A stretch of 64,000 bases of DNA from Selaginella moellendorffii. Lineage: Eukaryota; Streptophyta; Lycopodiopsida; Selaginellales; Selaginellaceae. The DNA lies in NCBI RefSeq assembly GCF_000143415.4, contig NW_003314340.1, positions 1 to 64,000 on the forward strand, in the 5' to 3' direction. The translations under genes and the position numbers were made by a program. Positions 31,928 through 42,907 of this stretch are shown one piece after another (positions within the stretch are counted from its first letter, which is position 1; each line of letters starts with the position of its first letter). The notes below the pieces were generated by a model, which saw nothing but the letters and a program-made list of their open reading frames with translations, was not told where the DNA came from and did not search any database.

Positions 31928-32299
31928 AACATTTAATCCAGATCAGTGCATATCATGAAACTTTCACATTGAATCGACTCCATTGGTTGTTGGTCCTAAT
32001 TGTGGCAACTGGATCCAAAAATTCTCTTTTCCAGATCATCCTCAAAGCAAGACACCATATATAGTCTTCTAAAGAGAATCTAGAAAGCTAGGTTTTTCAA
32101 GTCCCAACTGCTCCAAGTCACCCTTGACATCCAACTCTACCAATCCTTGACCGTTACTATCTTCATCATGTGTCAAGGCAAACAAAATCACATAAATCTT
32201 GGCAAAAAGCTCCATTTCTAAAGATTTTGCAACTGTCCATCCACGGATTGCACAACTTAAAGTAGGTTTAAAGTTGTCTCACATTACTCATTCTCACAT

Positions 32300-32640
32300 G
32301 GATTTTTTGCATTCTTATTCATTAATTGAAGATTTTGTCATTATAATGTTTTGTTGCATAAAGTGTTTTTCATTACCTTCACCAAGAAAACAACCCTAAG
32401 CACATAGTAATGGCAAATTTAGCCTGTGGTATCCAAAATATGTTAAAAACTCTAGCTTTCCCAGAAAACATCAAGTCCATAAAACTTTGCTGATGTGTCA
32501 AAAATGTTGATATGGAGTTGAAATTTACACTAAAAAAATTACATACAAGCATCAATGCATGCTCATGCATAAGAAAAAAATTATCTTTAAAATATTATTT
32601 TGTGAGTCTACTCAAGATACACCTGCCTCATTGAGAGGTG
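32300..32640 (-). repeat. Internally inverted segment of the duplicated spacer
   Basis: The sequence is the reverse complement of about 22800-23110 in the middle block (for example CATTACCTTCACCAAG here versus CTTGGTGAAGGTAATG there, and TGCATGAGCATGCATTGAT in reverse). Flanking homology on both sides is in direct orientation, so a segment of roughly 0.3-0.5 kb was inverted after or during the duplication. Confidence 0.7.
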
Positions 32641-32769
32641 TACCTCCCCTTAAAACTGCAATCACAAATTAGCTAAAGGCATAAGATGTATACAAATAAA
32701 AAAAACAACATATGATAATGTATCTATTTCATGCTTTTTCTTGGGCAACACAAAAACTATCAATTTTAT

Positions 32770-33330
32770 TAAGATATGGGATTGTTTTTAAGATGTGCTT
32801 AAGTCTTGGTGCTAGAGAAAAAAGTAGGGAGATGGATGGAGGTTTCATGAAATTGATGGCACTAAAGCAAGGCATAGCTTTGTACTACTAAACAACAAAA
32901 GTAGTAATGGGAGCTCAAAACTTGTAGCTGGAATGAAGAGATCATGCAAAGATTTGCCATTGTGGACTATAGAGCAATCAAGTCATAGTGACATGTTTAG
33001 TTGATTTCTATTGCAAACTTGAAAGCATAGTCTTGGCTCAACAGATTTTTAGCTTGATGCCCTTGAAAGATCTTGTGGCCTAGACAGCACTTATAATTGG
33101 ACATAGTTGCCAAGGAAACATTGACTCCATGTTTGAAAACTTTAACAATATATGAGATTTTGGCCTTCATCTTGATAGCTTTACATTCCTCTTGATCATC
33201 AGTGTTTACAGCTATGTAAGGCTTGTGAAACAAGAAAAAAAGTGCTTACATGCAATAAAGATGAAGTATGAGATTTGTCCTAGGCATGAGCACTACTATG
33301 GAGTGATTGATTTTTTGGGATAAGTAAACC
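32770..33330 (+). pseudogene. Decayed PLS-type PPR fragment, block 3 copy
   Basis: Homologous to 23240-23800 (for example GTTGATTTCTATTGCAAACT, GATCTTGTGGCCTAG and GCACTACTATGGAGTGATTG), with stops and frameshifts throughout. It confirms that the third block extends past the dioxygenase in the same order as the middle block. Confidence 0.7.
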
Positions 33331-33362
33331 ATTTGGATGAGGCCTAAGGCCTCATCCAAATG
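33330..33362. repeat. Perfect 16-bp palindrome with 1-nt centre
   Basis: CATTTGGATGAGGCCT and its exact reverse complement are separated by a single A. The equivalent place in the middle block (near 23798) has only the left arm in diverged form, so the right arm is a local addition. Confidence 0.9.
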
Positions 33363-33927
33363 TCTATGCCTCTAGGGCTGAATTGTGTAACTTGGACTAG
33401 TATTCTAAGCACGTGTAAGAAGTGGAAAAATATGTAGATTGGGAAGATACTTTGGTGAAGATTGATAAAAGGAACAAAGTTGCATATACATTTATAGCTA
33501 ATCTATATAAAAATTAAGATTTGCAGTTAGGTGACTAAATTTTCCATTTTACTTTAGTTACTTAATCACACCTCCAACCACTTGAAAGAGTCTCACTTAT
33601 AACCTCTATAAGTCTTATTCCAGACTTAGGGATTTGCTAGCCCTGAGAACTTTTACACTTAGTCCAAATGCTCTATGTGTTTGATCCCATGACCGACACC
33701 CAAAGGTACCACCGACATATCAACCCATTATACTAAAGCCATGCTCATTCACCATTGTCACACCGGTGATCCAACATCACCTACATCACAGTCCTATCTC
33801 TCAAAGATTAGGCCATTTGTCTATGAGTGATCATCCCAAACCCAAGTTTAGACCACTAATTGATCATCAAGAAATTGTTGCTTCTTTTAAGCCTATTTCC
33901 TCTTCTTGTCAACCCTTACTTATAAAA

Positions 33928-34000
33928 ATTGATAAACCAAATTCAGTCTCAAATGGATAATTTATATGTTATAGTACTATAATTAATGTATTATCTAATG
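33928..34000. repeat. 70-bp dispersed repeat (copy 1)
   Basis: About 78% identical by eye to 37988-38056 in direct orientation; both contain CATATGTTATA/TTATATGTTATA followed by TACTATAATTA. The copies bracket about 4 kb of AT-rich DNA and may be the ends of an old element, but no terminal TG...CA could be fixed. Confidence 0.5.
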
Positions 34001-34499
34001 TCGCGAATGTGACTTCGGGTATCGAAAGATACTTGTCGGCCAGTCCTTACGGGCACTCTTTCCTTACTGCCACGACGGCAGGAGGTCGGTACTGCTGGTC
34101 CCTTTTATGGTCTCCACTCAAGCTAGTTGAGAAACTGGTCATCGCATGTGCACTTGACCAGATGAGCATAAGGACGGAATTCCTACATGCTATTTGTCAA
34201 GAATACTTGACCTGGTTAGAGAAACTCATTCGCTGACTTGCACTTGCTAGTGTTGGGAACCCCCGTGATATTGAAACTAGTCCCTCAATATTCGCTAGAT
34301 GATAGCTTATCGTGTTTGCCAAACACCCTCGCTATCATGCCTTTAGTGTTGGTCTCATTTCGGTCCCATATACTATTTATAGAAAGTGTCTAGATTTGCT
34401 CATTTGGCATATCTACAGAATGTAAAGATCGGCCTGAACACAATGGTGTTCGTCCCGTGTCTAGATTCGCAATCTAAGGCCATTCCATATTTAGTAAGT

Positions 34500-34920
34500 T
34501 TCGGACTTGTCCCAGAGACTAACTCCTGGTACTAAGGGAGGCTTGGGGTGAAAGCCCAAAGCGTGTGTCCCTCAAGGGGGGGGGGGGCTGTGGGGGGTTC
34601 CAAATGTATAGTAGGGATAGTGGTTAGAATGCATGTCCGACCACCTAAGACATTAGTTTGGCTCCCGCTGGGCTGTGTCGCTCCTTGTTCTGCGTCCGGC
34701 TTGGGTCTAAACCCAAGCTCCACGCTGCTCTAGTCGGTGGAGTACCCTCCTCCTCGCGTTAGGCCACCGGTATGCCAAAATTGTGCCAGACTCCGTCTGA
34801 CACCATTTTGCGTGCAGGTGCTGGATACGGGGACCTGGTGCTCGTGGGATTGTACTGGACCCTCGTTTCGTAGCGCTACGAGCTTGGAGTTCGGCTCCAA
34901 ATTCAGGTGCGCTACATCTA
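34500..34920 (+). mobile_element. LTR-like repeat fragment with polypurine tract
   Basis: The segment GGTGAAAGCCCAAAGC, followed by a C(T)CAAGG-G-run and CTGTGGGGGGTTCCAAA, recurs at about 58079-58135. A polypurine tract followed by TGT-GGGGTTCC suits the start of a 3' LTR. It contains a 12-G run at about 34576-34587. The rest, to about 34920, is more GC-rich than its surroundings and without coding potential. Family not identified. Confidence 0.4.
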
Positions 34921-37320
34921 GCTAGGATAATATATGTATATACATATATATATTTATAAACCTTATACCATTCTCCCCTCAAGAAGATGAAAAAATGATG
35001 ATAATAAGTCAGATGGAACATTTGGAACTTCTATTAGGTGATTATAAATTACCATAAGAATTTGAAGTTTTCACAAAACCATTAATAAAGTTGTTGATAC
35101 AATTGCCAAATGCTCAAATTAACCTCAAAGCAATTGGACCAAAGCAAAAACTTTGAGAACCATTGTTCTATAAAATGTCATTGCAATAAGTTATATATCT
35201 CATATTTAAGTCTACTTGCCAATAATCCTTTTAGACCATTATTAACTCTAACTCACAACTATAAATAGAACCTATCTTTACATCTTCCTTTCAATCAACA
35301 TCCAAGACCCATGTTAATTTAGATTTATGACCTTTTGCCTTATAAATTATAGAGCTAATTATTGAAATGATCATAGGAGGTATGAATAATCATGCAATGT
35401 ACAAGATTGCAGCTGGTTATAGAGAGAGGTATTAATCCAAGTCAGACCATCTATGAGCTATAACTTATTCCCCCATAAGAACGGCTATGAGCATGTGAGC
35501 CTCGCAAGCACAGCTGAGCAATTGGCTGTGGCACAATACGAGTTTGAGGCCATGAAGAGTCATCAGGTAAAGCATCTTGGACAACTGTGTGGTTAGGAAC
35601 ACTAAATATAGGAGATTGGATTCATTTTATTTGTCCTTCACATCCTTTTTATCCCTTCCTTGAAGGAAAAAAAGTTCTAAAACACTGACTCTATTTATAT
35701 TTGTTACATTTGTCCTCACTTTGCCATTTATGTTTGGCCTCACTCCACTATTACATCCATTCAATTTCATTATCTACTCATCCTCACTCCATTGTTAGAG
35801 CTAAATTCCTGTTTGTCCCTTCTACCCTTTCCTCCAAAGAAAAAAAGTTTGAAATATTAGGGTAAAAAAGAGAAAGCAAAAAAAAGGGGAATAAACATTG
35901 TGGAAAAAGAAAAAGTGAACAAAACATTGAAAAAGGAATTTTTAGCAATAGTTAAGGTAAAAATTGAGAGAAAAGAAGGAAATGTTCAAAGCCTAGAGAA
36001 TAAAGGATTTGCTATGATAAAATACTTTATCTAGCATGAGATAAGTAAATTATATTGTTCAACCTTCTCAACACATAATTTAACACTTTGAGATAGAAAA
36101 ATCAATACAAAAATCCACACTCTCAAGGAGTACATAAACCTTTTAGCAATAATAATAAAACAAAAGCTCTTAACATCGCTCACAACTAAGGATACACACT
36201 TAACTTGAAATTCTGGCTAAAGTGATTCAACCTTTGGAATAGGAGAATATTTAATATTAGAATTGATTAAAGACTCCGCCAAAGAAACAAAAGCAAGATT
36301 CTCAACTTCATATACATGTTCAATATTTAGATTAGTATGAGAATTATAGAAAACACTCAACTCAATACTGGATTGGAAATGAAAATCATAAAAGTCAAAA
36401 GTGATTGATGTGCCAAAAAATATTATAGACAAGGAAGGAACACTAGGAACATAAAAAAGTAGCTTAGGCTGAGAAATCAAAAAAAGTTAAGAAAGAGTAA
36501 AAAGTAAAAAGAAATGATTAAATGGCAAATTAAAGGATTGATATCTATCTTGTGAAATCTCCAACTCATTTTCAAAGCTATCTTTAAAGTTGTCTTTGTA
36601 ATAATCAAATTCTTTATCACAATTTAAAATCCATTCGAGCTCGTAAACATTGTCTTCCCATAAACTCGATCTTCAAATATTCTTTGAGAACTAGATTGCA
36701 TCATCTATAACTCACTAATCAATGTCACAATCATATTTCACATTAACAGGAGATGGCAAAATGTCAAAAATAAAACAAGCTATATAATCACATTCTATAG
36801 AAGTTGAAGACCATAACACATCAAGGATGGGTGTAACATCAATATGATCACACCCCATAACATGAAAAACTCAATCCAATAGAGTAATATCAACAACCTA
36901 CTCCTTGATCAATGACAACATAAGATGTTAAAAAAAGAGAATGCAATGAAGATAAGAAGAAAAAACAAATTTAAGCATAAGGACAATTAAAATTCTAGAT
37001 CTTGACTTTATGGCCAACATAAGTCAAAGGGAAGTGACTTTGTGGTCAATATGGGTCAAAGGGAAATTCAAAAGTATATTTATGGTAAAGGCTAGCCTAT
37101 CACAGTGAAGTAGTAGTGTAATGGAGTTTTTGAGGTAGATTGGGGGTGGTTAGGTGGTGAAGAACCTTAAGAGGAGGTGTTGTGTAGTCTAGGGAGATTA
37201 AACCTCTTATAAAATTAGATCTAAAAGAGAATGAAAAAATAAGAACAAAAAATATAATCTCAAACATTAGAGTAAAGCATTGCAAAAAACTTTATCCTTC
37301 AAGGACAAATTACAGTGCCT
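34921..37320. other. AT-rich region with gene-fragment debris
   Basis: No complete gene. At 35382-35428 a piece matches the 3' end of GH3 exon 2 with its splice donor (AAGATTGCAGCTGGTTATAG; encodes KIAAGYRER). Directly after it, about 35482-35570 reads as an exon-like segment (NGYEHVSLASTAEQLAVAQY and EFEAMKSHQ) ending in CAG/GTAAAG, from a gene I cannot name. The rest is AT-rich and stop-filled. Confidence 0.5.
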
Positions 37321-37513
37321 TGTAAACTCTTGAGTTTAGATTTCCCGGGAAGTCACCTAACTCAATACTATTCAAACCCAAGGACGCTTAATCCCAAATA
37401 TCCCAAGACCATTAATCGATTGGAAAAGGGGGTGCATTCTTATTCATAGGTCCTTTCTCTCTATATTTGAACTTATGGATCGTCTCTTGAGTTGTTCTTT
37501 TTGGTTGCTTACA
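37321..37513 (-). repeat. TRIM long terminal repeat (3' LTR)
   Basis: 193 bp, reading TGTAAACTCT...GCTTACA on the plus strand; about 80% identical by eye to the partner at 37719-37902. Confidence 0.85.
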
Positions 37514-37718
37514 ATCCACCATGCTCCCTGCAAATTCACACCTTCGTGAAAAAAAGCTGAGAGCCACAACTTTCCCGAGAGCCCTGCTTTCTTGACACCT
37601 TACCCCTTGGGTCGAGCCCAACGGGAGCAAACTAGACCAGCCAAATATCAATTAACATGTGGTGTAATTCCCTTAATCCAACCAACAAAATCAAACTTTA
37701 AACCACTTTGATACCAAA

Positions 37719-37902
37719 TATAAACTTCTAAGTTTGGACTTCCCAACCCAGTATTATTCAAACCTAAGGACACTTAACCCCAAATATCCCAAGACCCTTA
37801 ACCGATTGGAAAAAAAGGGTGCACTCTTATTCATGGGCTCTTTCCCTTTATATTTGAATCCTTATGTATCGTCTTTTGAGTTGTTCCCTTTGGTTGCTTA
37901 CA
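37719..37902 (-). repeat. TRIM long terminal repeat (5' LTR)
   Basis: 184 bp, partner of 37321-37513. Its inner end is two bases from the primer-binding site at 37703-37716. Confidence 0.85.
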
Positions 37903-38109
37903 TGCTTCTTATCTCCATCAATGTGAACGCTCGGGATATAGGAATAAGTATATTAATTAAGGTTTATACTTTTATTTATATATAAGAATGGATAGACTAA
38001 ATTTAGTTTTAAATGGATAGTTCATATGTTATAATACTATAATTAGTGTATTACTAGCCAGGATATACAAATATTTAATAAAGCATTTTTTTTTTAATTG
38101 TGAGTTTTA

Positions 38110-38473
38110 ACTTAACAAAAAATACTTTGTGGTATGTGGAAAAGCCTTGGTGCTTCTCAGTGGTTGTTCCGGAGCTACATAAACATATGTTCTATAGAGC
38201 TGAACATGCTAAAATGTTTTCAGATCTTGACAAGAATGCAATGACTGGATCTTTGCACAAGGTTGAGCTTGGATCTTCATCTGCCATGCACTAAATTGTT
38301 GCAGCAATGTCTTCATAACCCACAACATGACATGAGCTTTGAGTGAATCTATATCAGTGACATTGTAACTCTTGAGGTAAGCATTGTGCTCAACAATGTT
38401 CCCCAAGATCTTTTCCCGAACAACTGTTGCATCCCCACACATATCCTTAAACTCATCAATCAGCACCTCCATT
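38110..38473 (-). pseudogene. Inverted fragment of GH3 exons 1-2
   Basis: The minus strand encodes MEVLIDEFKDMCGDATVVRE and KSYNVTDIDSLKAH, parallel to the start of the GH3 gene at 38826. A 1-nt deletion then shifts the frame, intron 1 follows in recognisable form, and exon 2 begins with SSGTTTEKHQ before the homology ends near 38110. It keeps the canonical Gly of the ATP-binding motif that the complete gene has replaced by Ala. It stands head-to-head with the complete gene about 350 bp away. Confidence 0.85.
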
Positions 38474-38825
38474 CTCCTTTCCCTTAGCACATTAGTCTCA
38501 TGTATCAAGATGGACACCACAAACTCTCAAAAACAGCAAATAGATAGATAAAGGCAAGATCCACCAGAAGGTTCCTCTGACAGGAATGTCTGCCATGGTA
38601 GAAAACTAATAATGACATATGAGAAGCTTTGATTTGGTGGGTGCGACACTCAGCACAACTTTGCAAGTGAGGTGGAGACCACGAAAGACGGTCGAATGGC
38701 AGAGGCGATCTAAGAATATTCCTTACTCCATTCTCCTGCAATTAAGGTACTCATCATGCCTACATGGTAACTTTCCCTCTCTGATCTGGTTCCAGGAGCG
38801 AAACTTCGAAGATCGCTTTGTGAGA

Positions 38826-40715
38826 ATGGAGGCGTTGGTCAATGAGTTTGAGGATATGTGTAGGAATGCAGCACTTGTTCAGGAAGAGATCTTGGGGGCC
38901 ATTGTGGAGCACAATGCTTCTTGTGAGTACCTCAGGAGCTACAATGTGACTGATACAGATTCATTCAAAGCCCACATCCCCATTGTGGACTACGAAGACA
39001 TTGCTGCAAGGATTCAACGTATGGCAGATGGAGGTCCAGGCTCTGTCCTGTGCAAAGATCCCGTCATTGTATTCATCTTGAGGTCTGAAAGCCTTTTCAG
39101 CATGTTTGATTGCTTAGCTCCATACAACATATGTTTTATGTAGCTCGGCAACAACAACTGATAAGCGCAAGGCTTTTCCACTTACCACAAAGTCCCGCAG
39201 CCTGAAAAACCATGCAGACAAGATTTCAGCGGGTTATAGAGAAAGGTATATCATGCTAAGCCAACAAAACCTCATAAACTCTTGTGTGTTTGAGCAGAGA
39301 TTTTCCAGTCGGTTCCTTTCCAACAGCTTTGGCTTTCATGTATGCTCAACCTCATGGGACACTCTCCAAATCAGGCCTCCCAATCATGCCTGGTTCTAGC
39401 TTCTATTTCACAAGCCAGGTTTACAAAGAGAGGCCAAGCAGGAGCACAAGTACAGACGAGGTTATCTTTGGTCCTTGGTGGGAGTCAACGTACTGTCACT
39501 TGCTCTCTGGACTCATTTTACGCACGGAAGTGGATTATATTACTTCCTTCTTTGCTTATACTCTTGTCCACGCGTTCAACATGCTGGAGGCTGAATGGAG
39601 GAACCTCTGTTACGACATAAGAACTGGAAAACTGGACGAAAGAGTCAAAGACGTTAAATTGAGAGCAGCTGTTGTAGGGGTGCTGCGCGAAGATCCAGAC
39701 TCAGCTGGCTCAATAGAGGAGGTCTGCAGCAGCAACGTGTCATGGGATCAAGGGATAGTTCTAAAGCTTTGGCCCAAAGCTAAGTACTTATTGACTGTGG
39801 TAACAGGTGATCTAGTTTTTTATTTCTCTATATATGTAATGTGTGGTTTTGCAGGTGGTATGAAACCTTACATTCCTGCTCTAAGGAGGTATGCAGGAGG
39901 TGTACATATTATGGGAAGGGCGTACATAGGTTCAGAAGGAGTCTATGGAATAAACATAGATCCCGCTACTGAACCAGAGAATGTTGTCTTCACACTTGTC
40001 CCTACAACATTATACATGGAGTTTCTTCGGCTCAGGGACAACAAGCTGGTGGACTCAAGTAACTTAGAAATCAGTGAGCAGTACGAACTGGTTATTACCA
40101 CACATTCAGGTGAGCAGTCCTGCCTTGTTTCATTTCGCACCATGCAATCAACACTTTGCAGGTTTGTATCGGTACAAAGTGGGGGATGTGGTCAAAGTCG
40201 TCGCTTTCTTTCATGAGAGTCCACAAATGGCCTTTGAATATCGTCGCAGTGCGGTGCTAAGTGTAAGCCTGGACATGACCAGTGAACAAGAGCTCCAGAA
40301 CGTGGTAAGAAGAACATGCATCGAGGCGAACCTGGAAATTGTGGATTTCACAAGTCACTCAAACCTGTCAGAGCAGCCTGGCCACTATGTCATTTACTGG
40401 GAGCTGAAAAACGAGCCAAACATTTACTCCAATCATGCGCTTCTAAATAGGTGTTGTAACGTTCTGGATCGGTCATTTACTTCTATTTTATACATCACGG
40501 GGAGAAGAACTGGTACAATCGGACCCCTGAAGCTTGTGACCGTGAAAAAAGGTTGTTTTGGAAGACTTCTGGAGCATGCAGTTAGAAATGGCTCTGCAGC
40601 TGGACAGTACAAGACTCCAAGGTGCATCAAGAGCCCAAAAGTGCTAGAGATTTTGGAAGGGGAAATTGTCACCACTTATAGAAGCTCGGAATACCTTCCT
40701 AAAGATCATATCTGA
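38826..40715 (+). CDS. GH3 family acyl-acid amido synthetase (JAR1/GH3-like)
   Basis: Five exons, 38826-39082, 39144-39245, 39298-39806, 39855-40109 and 40162-40715, give 558 residues, close to the usual 570-600. GH3 enzymes adenylate plant hormones such as jasmonate or auxin and join them to amino acids, in the cytosol. Visible features: N-terminal helix (MEALVNEFEDMC), motif I SSATTTDKRK at 86-95 (usual form SSGTS/T-x-G-x-x-K), motif II YIGSEGVYGIN at 313-323, and motif III GLYRYKVGDVV at 375-385, then the C-terminal domain ending in PKDHI. The Gly-to-Ala change in motif I is unusual and could affect ATP binding. Partial GH3 copies lie at 38110-38473 (inverted), 35382-35428 and 59905-60135. 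Substrate cannot be assigned from sequence. Confidence 0.88.
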
Positions 40716-41060
40716 AATAACAATTCTCTGAGCCAATTGGCTAAAGGGGTGATCACTTTATCTTATTATCCTGACTTAATGCTTAATAATTGGGAATGAA
40801 ATGATGATCTGTGATCATTGTCATTCATTGTAATGTTGATGGTTGAAATGGAAACCCAAACCAGGGTGGTCACTTTGGTCATTATGTTTATTAAACCTTG
40901 GTAAATATTCCTTCAAAATATTTTTACCCCATCATCCACAAGAATTGAACTAGGCTCAAATACCAATGTTAAGATTTTATCCTTTACACCCTAAACCAAC
41001 TAGCTAAAAGGATTGCCTTATCCTATTATCCTAACCTGCTGTCTAATCTTCCATCAATTC
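40716..41060 (-). mobile_element. Possible second, decayed TRIM-like element
   Basis: Two direct repeats of about 70 bp (40728-40790 and 40985-41050; CCAATTGGCTAAAGG versus CCAACTAGCTAAAAGG, both followed by TATC-TATTATCCT) flank about 200 bp. Just before the second repeat is GCTCAAATACCA (40954-40965), whose complement TGGTATTTGAGC resembles a methionine-tRNA primer-binding site, followed one base later by TGTTAAG. The arrangement matches that of the TRIM at 37321, but ends and target-site duplication could not be fixed. Confidence 0.35.
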
Positions 41061-41199
41061 TAATCCTTGGTAGAGAGAGATGCCATTGTAAACCAGGATT
41101 TAGTCCAGGATGTGTTTGATACGATCGATCTTGCGAAGCAAGCTGTGGAAGTCCAGTGCCCGAGAGTAGTCTCAGTGTACTGATATACTTGTGATGGTC

Positions 41200-42015
41200 A
41201 CTTGAGATATGTTGATCCTGGAGAGTATCACCTGGCAGGCCATCCCGTGTGTCTCATCGAACACGATATTGACAATGCTGGTGCAGGGTGAGAGGCTGGA
41301 AGAAGTGAGGGCTCTCTTTGATGACATGGATTTGGTGGTAAAGGATTCAGAATGTGATTTTTACCATCTATGTAGGAGATTGTTGTGTTGCTTCCTTACA
41401 CTTAGGTATATCTTCTGCTTATCTCATTGCAAGAAAGTGAACTGAGGAACTGGAGGCTAATCACCATGCTTACAAGGTCTACCCCTCTCAGCTTGCAAAA
41501 TCTGGCACCAATGCCAAAGCAATGACTCTCAAGCTCCAACTAGAAGCCATGGATGGAAGGGCAGAGAAAAAACCATGGTTTTGCAAAGAGAATCTCTTCT
41601 CGCATTTATTTCTTGAAGGTCTGTTTGACGGCATGCCCGCGATGCTTGTTACTGTTGCCACTCTTGGGCATCTTCATGAAGCAGCGGATCTTTACCGCGA
41701 TGCGACACAAGAACGCTTCATCGTGGAGCCTACTCATCTTCGAGAACGATGAGTATTGCCGCTGTGGAACACGCGCGCGGAGCTCTCAAGACCGCGGATA
41801 TGTTTAGTGAGATGGCGGTGGATATGGATGGTTTTTCTCCATGGGAATGGACTACGGCGTGAGAAGGAGCAAGCAGTGTGGGGCGAGCGGATGAAGGCCA
41901 TCTTCTCACAAACATGCCGTTCAAGCTACAGCTAGAGAAGAGTTATAGCCTGGACTCCATGATGAACTTGGCGGCGAGTAGAGTGTCTGCCATGGAGTCG
42001 GAAAATGCTGCTCCG
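41200..42015 (+). pseudogene. Decayed PPR gene related to 60204-62213
   Basis: Pieces in order match the PPR gene at 60204-62213: SNTILTMLVQGERLEEVRAL and FDDMD (cf. SWNTILTALVQGESMDEARA), LVTVATLGHLHEA (cf. FATVATLGHLSEA), NASSWSLLI, and LLTNMPFK...KSYSLDSMMNLAASRV near the end. Large internal parts are missing and the frame changes many times. No function expected. Confidence 0.8.
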
Positions 42016-42284
42016 AAATCTACCATTGATTCAGTTTACTGTAGCATTGTTGCGACAGTTCGTCTTCCAGCCGTCTTGCCAAGTCTCATCGTCTGCTGAT
42101 ATTCAACCTCGTGAGGTGTCATGTAGCATGACATTTGTGATGTCGCAGCACTTTGCTGCTCGCATTCGAGAATCTTTCTTGTTGAATACATCAAATCCCA
42201 CGTTTTTCGTGTGAACTCAGAAGTGAGAACTTCGATTTATTCGTTTCCTGTAGATATGTACAAAATTGCGAGCTCCCATCTCGA

Positions 42285-42907
42285 TCAACGGTGGCGGGTG
42301 TGAAACCTTTGCAAGTGTGCGTTCTCGAGCTTGTTGAAAAGCGATCGATTCGAATGAAACGAATGCTCTGGACTGAACATGCTGAAAAAGGTAGCTCGCA
42401 GATCCTCAAAGCTCGCGTTTTCCTCCTGCAACTCGATCTTAAAAAAAGAAAAGAAAAGGCAACTAGAAACGCACCTCGTGAACCTGCTGTTGCATCATCG
42501 TCCGCAATTCACCCAAGAAATCCTTCATTCCCTGCAAAGAAAGAAACGTTAAATAGAAGAAAAAAAATCTTTAACTCACATAGGTGGGGTTTTGGTGAAA
42601 TCCTTGAAACTGGCTTTGTTGATCATACAATAACCTCTTTTTCCAGTCCGATAACACCACATAGGCGTTATGGATCTCCTGGAACTTTAACTTTGCCGCC
42701 TCTGGATCCCTTCCGAGGTACTTATCCGGGTGCCAAATCTGTCAATCAGTGTCTAGAATCACTCCAATCACTCCGAAAAATCAAGAAGGATCAACAAGAA
42801 CTTACCCTCGCAAGCCTTCGGTACGCACTGCGAATCTCTCTCGGCGACGCTCCCCGGTAGAGCCCAAGAACAGCGTAGAGATCGCCGCTCGGCCTATCGC
42901 CCCCCAT
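42285..42907 (-). CDS. Small J-domain (DnaJ/HSP40) protein, 152 aa
   Basis: Four exons on the minus strand, 42907-42806, 42738-42580, 42531-42475 and 42425-42285, give 152 residues. Residues 9-75 form a J-domain: [20 protein letters not shown], then HPD at 37-39 ([20 protein letters not shown]) and [10 protein letters not shown]. The J-domain stimulates Hsp70 ATPase through the HPD loop. The tail ([19 protein letters not shown], then [14 protein letters not shown]) has no zinc-finger or substrate-binding domain, so this is a short type III J-protein. ATG 42907 is the first in the J-domain frame; a longer open stretch upstream begins only with GTG. It lies about 205 bp downstream of the PQQL-like protease on the same strand. 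Its specific client or location is unknown. Confidence 0.85.

Larger units (their letters stand above)
37321..37902 (-). mobile_element. TRIM retroelement (non-autonomous, 582 bp)
   Basis: Two direct repeats, 37321-37513 and 37719-37902, flank about 205 bp. In element orientation (minus strand) each LTR begins TGTAAGCAACC and ends TTTACA (TTTATA in one). Two bases inside the 5' LTR lies TGGTATCAAAGTGG (37716-37703), the typical plant primer-binding site for initiator methionine tRNA (TGGTATCAGAGC) with few mismatches; a purine-rich stretch precedes the other LTR. The flanks TGCCT and TGCTT are a 5-bp target-site duplication with one difference. There is no coding capacity. These are the hallmarks of a terminal-repeat retrotransposon in miniature, which moves using proteins of autonomous LTR elements. 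Confidence 0.85.
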
